Shown here: positions 61,983 through 64,000 of the stretch, in pieces | How the letters are laid out: each line of letters begins with the position of its first letter | How positions within the stretch are numbered: the first letter of the stretch is position 1 | Source of the DNA: Clostridiales bacterium | GTDB taxonomy: Bacteria; Bacillota; Clostridia; Lachnospirales; Lachnospiraceae | Direction of reading: 5' to 3' | NCBI GenBank assembly: GCA_021204085.1 | Contig: JAJPZY010000144.1 | Span: 23,679 to 87,678 of the forward strand | DNA length: 64,000 nt | Program-made: the position numbers and the translations under genes | The notes under the pieces: generated by a model | Told to the model about the DNA's origin: nothing | The model's input: the letters and a program-made list of their open reading frames with translations, nothing else | Database searches by the model: none

Positions 61983-63410
61983 TTAAAACCGAAAATAAAT
62001 GAACGGATTATAGGTGTTGCCGGACAAACGAATCATGCACCAGCACAAAACCAGAATGGAAGCCGCACCAAGGCATCCCTGCAGCAGCTTCTGTTTTCCC
62101 GAAGTTTCCGCTGCAGATACAGACAACGATGCCCGGATCCGATCTGTCAGAGGGCGAATCGGCGCCGCTCCGATCACAGCAACAATAAAGATAAAGATAA
62201 ACCACGGTGTCAGCTGCTGCCAGGCAAAGCTCACGCATGCCGCGTCAAAATGCATGCCCGTAAACATCTGACGAATCATATACATGCCCTGAGACAGGGT
62301 ATCCGCCCGAAATACGACAAACCCCAGGCACACCACAAGCAACGTATAGATGCGACGGATAAACTTCGGAATCTTTTTGAAGAAAGCCAGATACTCTTCC
62401 AAAAGTAAAAACAGACCATGCCACAATCCCCAAATGATAAATGTCCAGCTCGCACCGTGCCAGAGTCCGGTGAAAAAGAAAACGATAATCTTATTCACAC
62501 AGGTACGCAGCTTTCCTTTTCGGTTTCCGCCCAGCGGAATATACAGATATTCCTTAAACCAGGTGGAAAGGGAGATGTGCCATCTGCGCCAGAACTCCTT
62601 AATACTTGATGAACCGTAAGGATAAAGGAAATTCTCTTTAAACTGAAAGCCGAACATCTTGCCAAGGCCGATCGCCATGTCGCTGTATCCGCTGAAATCA
62701 TAGTAAATCTGCAGCATATAGGCCAATGCAGCAATCCACGCCACCGCAATATTGATGCTGCCCTGATCTGCCGTAAAAATCGCGTCTGCCACCTCGCCTA
62801 CCGTATTGGCGATCAGCACCTTTTTCCCCAGTCCGAAGATAAACCGTCGGAATCCGTCCGCCACCTGAGAGGCCTCCTGCTTCCGGTTCTCAATCGCTTC
62901 ATAAATATCCTTATACTTTACAATCGGTCCCGCGATCAGCTGAGGGAAGAAGGAAATATAAAGCAGCACATGGGCAAGATTCTTCTGAACCTTCACCTCT
63001 CCTCTGTAAACATCAATCACATAGGACAGCGCCTGAAACGTGAAAAAGGAGATTCCAATCGGGAGCGCCAGATCCGGTACCGGCAGATTTGCCGGGGTAA
63101 GCCGATTAATGTTTTCCACAAGGAATCCTGCGTACTTAAATACTCCCAGTGCACCCAGGTTGGCGGCAACCCCGACTGCCAGGATCGCTTTTTTATGATC
63201 TTTCGCAGCATCAATCCCTCTGGCGATCAGATAATTGACCACCACGCTGCCCAGCATCAGAAAAACGTAGACCGGCTCGCCGTACGCGTAGAACAGCAAG
63301 CTGGCCACAATTAAAATCGCATTTTTTGCACGCCGGTTCGGTATGATACAATACAGAATAAATACCACCGGCAAAAACACACACAAAAACTCTAAAGAAC
63401 TGAATATCAC
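61983..63410 (-). CDS. MBOAT family O-acyltransferase, AlgI/DltB-like
   Basis: 475 residues, about eleven membrane segments. Typical marks are SLLFYAYGEPVYVFLM at the start, LPIGISFFTFQALSYVIDVYRGE, FFPQLIAGPIVKY, SGYSDMAIGLGKMFGF, FWRRWHISLSTWFKEYLYIPLGG and the catalytic histidine region LWHGASWTFIIWG. Moves acyl groups across the membrane to the exported partner. It begins with GTG 63410 overlapping the previous stop by four bases. Confidence 0.9.
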   Translation of the reverse strand: MIFSSLEFLCVFLPVVFILYCIIPNRRAKNAILIVASLLFYAYGEPVYVFLMLGSVVVNYLIARGIDAAKDHKKAILAVGVAANLGALGVFKYAGFLVENINRLTPANLPVPDLALPIGISFFTFQALSYVIDVYRGEVKVQKNLAHVLLYISFFPQLIAGPIVKYKDIYEAIENRKQEASQVADGFRRFIFGLGKKVLIANTVGEVADAIFTADQGSINIAVAWIAALAYMLQIYYDFSGYSDMAIGLGKMFGFQFKENFLYPYGSSSIKEFWRRWHISLSTWFKEYLYIPLGGNRKGKLRTCVNKIIVFFFTGLWHGASWTFIIWGLWHGLFLLLEEYLAFFKKIPKFIRRIYTLLVVCLGFVVFRADTLSQGMYMIRQMFTGMHFDAACVSFAWQQLTPWFIFIFIVAVIGAAPIRPLTDRIRASLSVSAAETSGKQKLLQGCLGAASILVLCWCMIRLSGNTYNPFIYFRF

Positions 63411-64000
63411 TTCCAGACTGCCTTTCCGCCTGACAGGCTAAGGGTATATCTCGCAGAACAGGAATGTCTGTACGCATAGGTAGATTCCGTTCTCATATAG
63501 GAATTAATCGACGGATGATTCATCTGCATGTTTGCGTCACAAATATACCATGTCCCGTTTACTTTTACCTCCGTCCAGCCATGTGCCGTCATGCCTCCGC
63601 TCGCACTGGAGATCTTGCCGACTGCTACTCTGGATTCATAACCGAGAACCTTTGCGATACACGCAAAACTTGCCGCATACCGGTAACAGTTCCCCTTTTT
63701 ATTCGTAAACATCTGTTGCGCATAGGTATTCATGTCAGATGCCGTAGGCGTCTCATAATAACGCTTGTATGTATAATTCTTCCAAAGATAATTATAGCAT
63801 GCCTTCAGTTTCTCACTCTTTGTCATACTCGAATCCGTATGAGCCTTGACAAATTCCACCGCAAGCTGAATGGATTTAGTTGTGACTACCTTGCCGCTGC
63901 TGTCCACATAATAATATCCCTTTGACTTCGACCCGACAATTTTGTTTTTCTGCATGACGCCGGAGGTGTTGAAATAATATTTATAATCTCCGATCTTTTT
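63407..64000 (-). CDS. Secreted-type transglutaminase-like protein, C-terminal part (cut by window end)
   Basis: 198 codons visible, open at the window edge; the frame continues through KKIGDYKYYFNTSGVM, which with YYYVDSSGKV looks like glucan/choline-binding-type repeats (short Tyr/Gly units with YYF-NTSG). The transglutaminase core follows: Cys in NKKGNCYRYAASFACIA, His in MTAHGWTEVKVNGTWY and Asp in CDANMQMNHP. It is likely an exported wall-associated enzyme. The stop overlaps the MBOAT GTG, so the three genes are one unit. Confidence 0.82.
   Translation of the reverse strand, partial: KKIGDYKYYFNTSGVMQKNKIVGSKSKGYYYVDSSGKVVTTKSIQLAVEFVKAHTDSSMTKSEKLKACYNYLWKNYTYKRYYETPTASDMNTYAQQMFTNKKGNCYRYAASFACIAKVLGYESRVAVGKISSASGGMTAHGWTEVKVNGTWYICDANMQMNHPSINSYMRTESTYAYRHSCSARYTLSLSGGKAVWK

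Overview
The window looks like a chromosomal segment of a Gram-positive anaerobe of the class Clostridia, most likely Lachnospiraceae. The grounds are a pyruvate:ferredoxin oxidoreductase, strong GGAGG ribosome binding sites, the ylxM-ffh-rpsP-khpA-rimM-trmD-rplS cluster, the rpmF-plsX-acpP-rnc-smc-ftsY order, Leloir genes with a type-2 galT, and an anaerobic cobalamin pathway. Almost everything is on the minus strand. Only an ABC-F gene, the hipBA pair and a PHP phosphatase are on plus. I see no rRNA, tRNA, CRISPR array, insertion-sequence transposase or prophage genes.

Layout. 1-852: start of pyruvate:ferredoxin oxidoreductase. 1.2-2.8 kb: ABC-F ATPase. 3-11.9 kb: a housekeeping run of translation, secretion and tRNA-modification genes read from ylxM at 11.9 kb down to yraN and pgeF. 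11.9-12.6: aquaporin. 12.9-18: two M14/AstE-type genes and a transglutaminase / alpha-E / circularly permuted ATP-grasp set. 18.2-27.2: ilvA, gamma carbonic anhydrase-like, ftsY, smc, rnc, acpP, plsX, rpmF. 27.5-30: potassium channel and ackA. 30.2-39.2: carbohydrate ABC transporter, AraC regulator and galKTE, probably one galactoside-use region. 39.4-43.2: purC-purF-purB. 43.6-45.1: hipBA toxin-antitoxin. 45.3-50.5: glycolytic gap-pgk-tpiA-gpmI. 50.9-58.8: PHP phosphatase, then cobalamin genes cbiD, cbiG, cbiJET fusion and cbiA, with an MNT/HEPN toxin-antitoxin inserted after cbiD. 59-64: unknown protein, G5 lipoprotein, AlgX-like protein, MBOAT acyltransferase and a transglutaminase cut by the window edge.

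The most unusual feature is not a gene. Several families of short fold-back elements lie in the gaps, very often directly behind a stop codon. The best one has ends GTTACTATTCACAG / CTGTGAATAGTAAC and five copies. The two long copies have different stem sequences that still pair, so the fold is conserved rather than the sequence. In two places (cbiJET and the second M14 gene) the element end supplies the last codons and the stop. A second striking structure is a four-unit array of palindromes built on GTCCGTAT / ATACGGAC with a 53-54 bp period, upstream of the M14 pair. One of the M14 proteins has lost its zinc-site residues.
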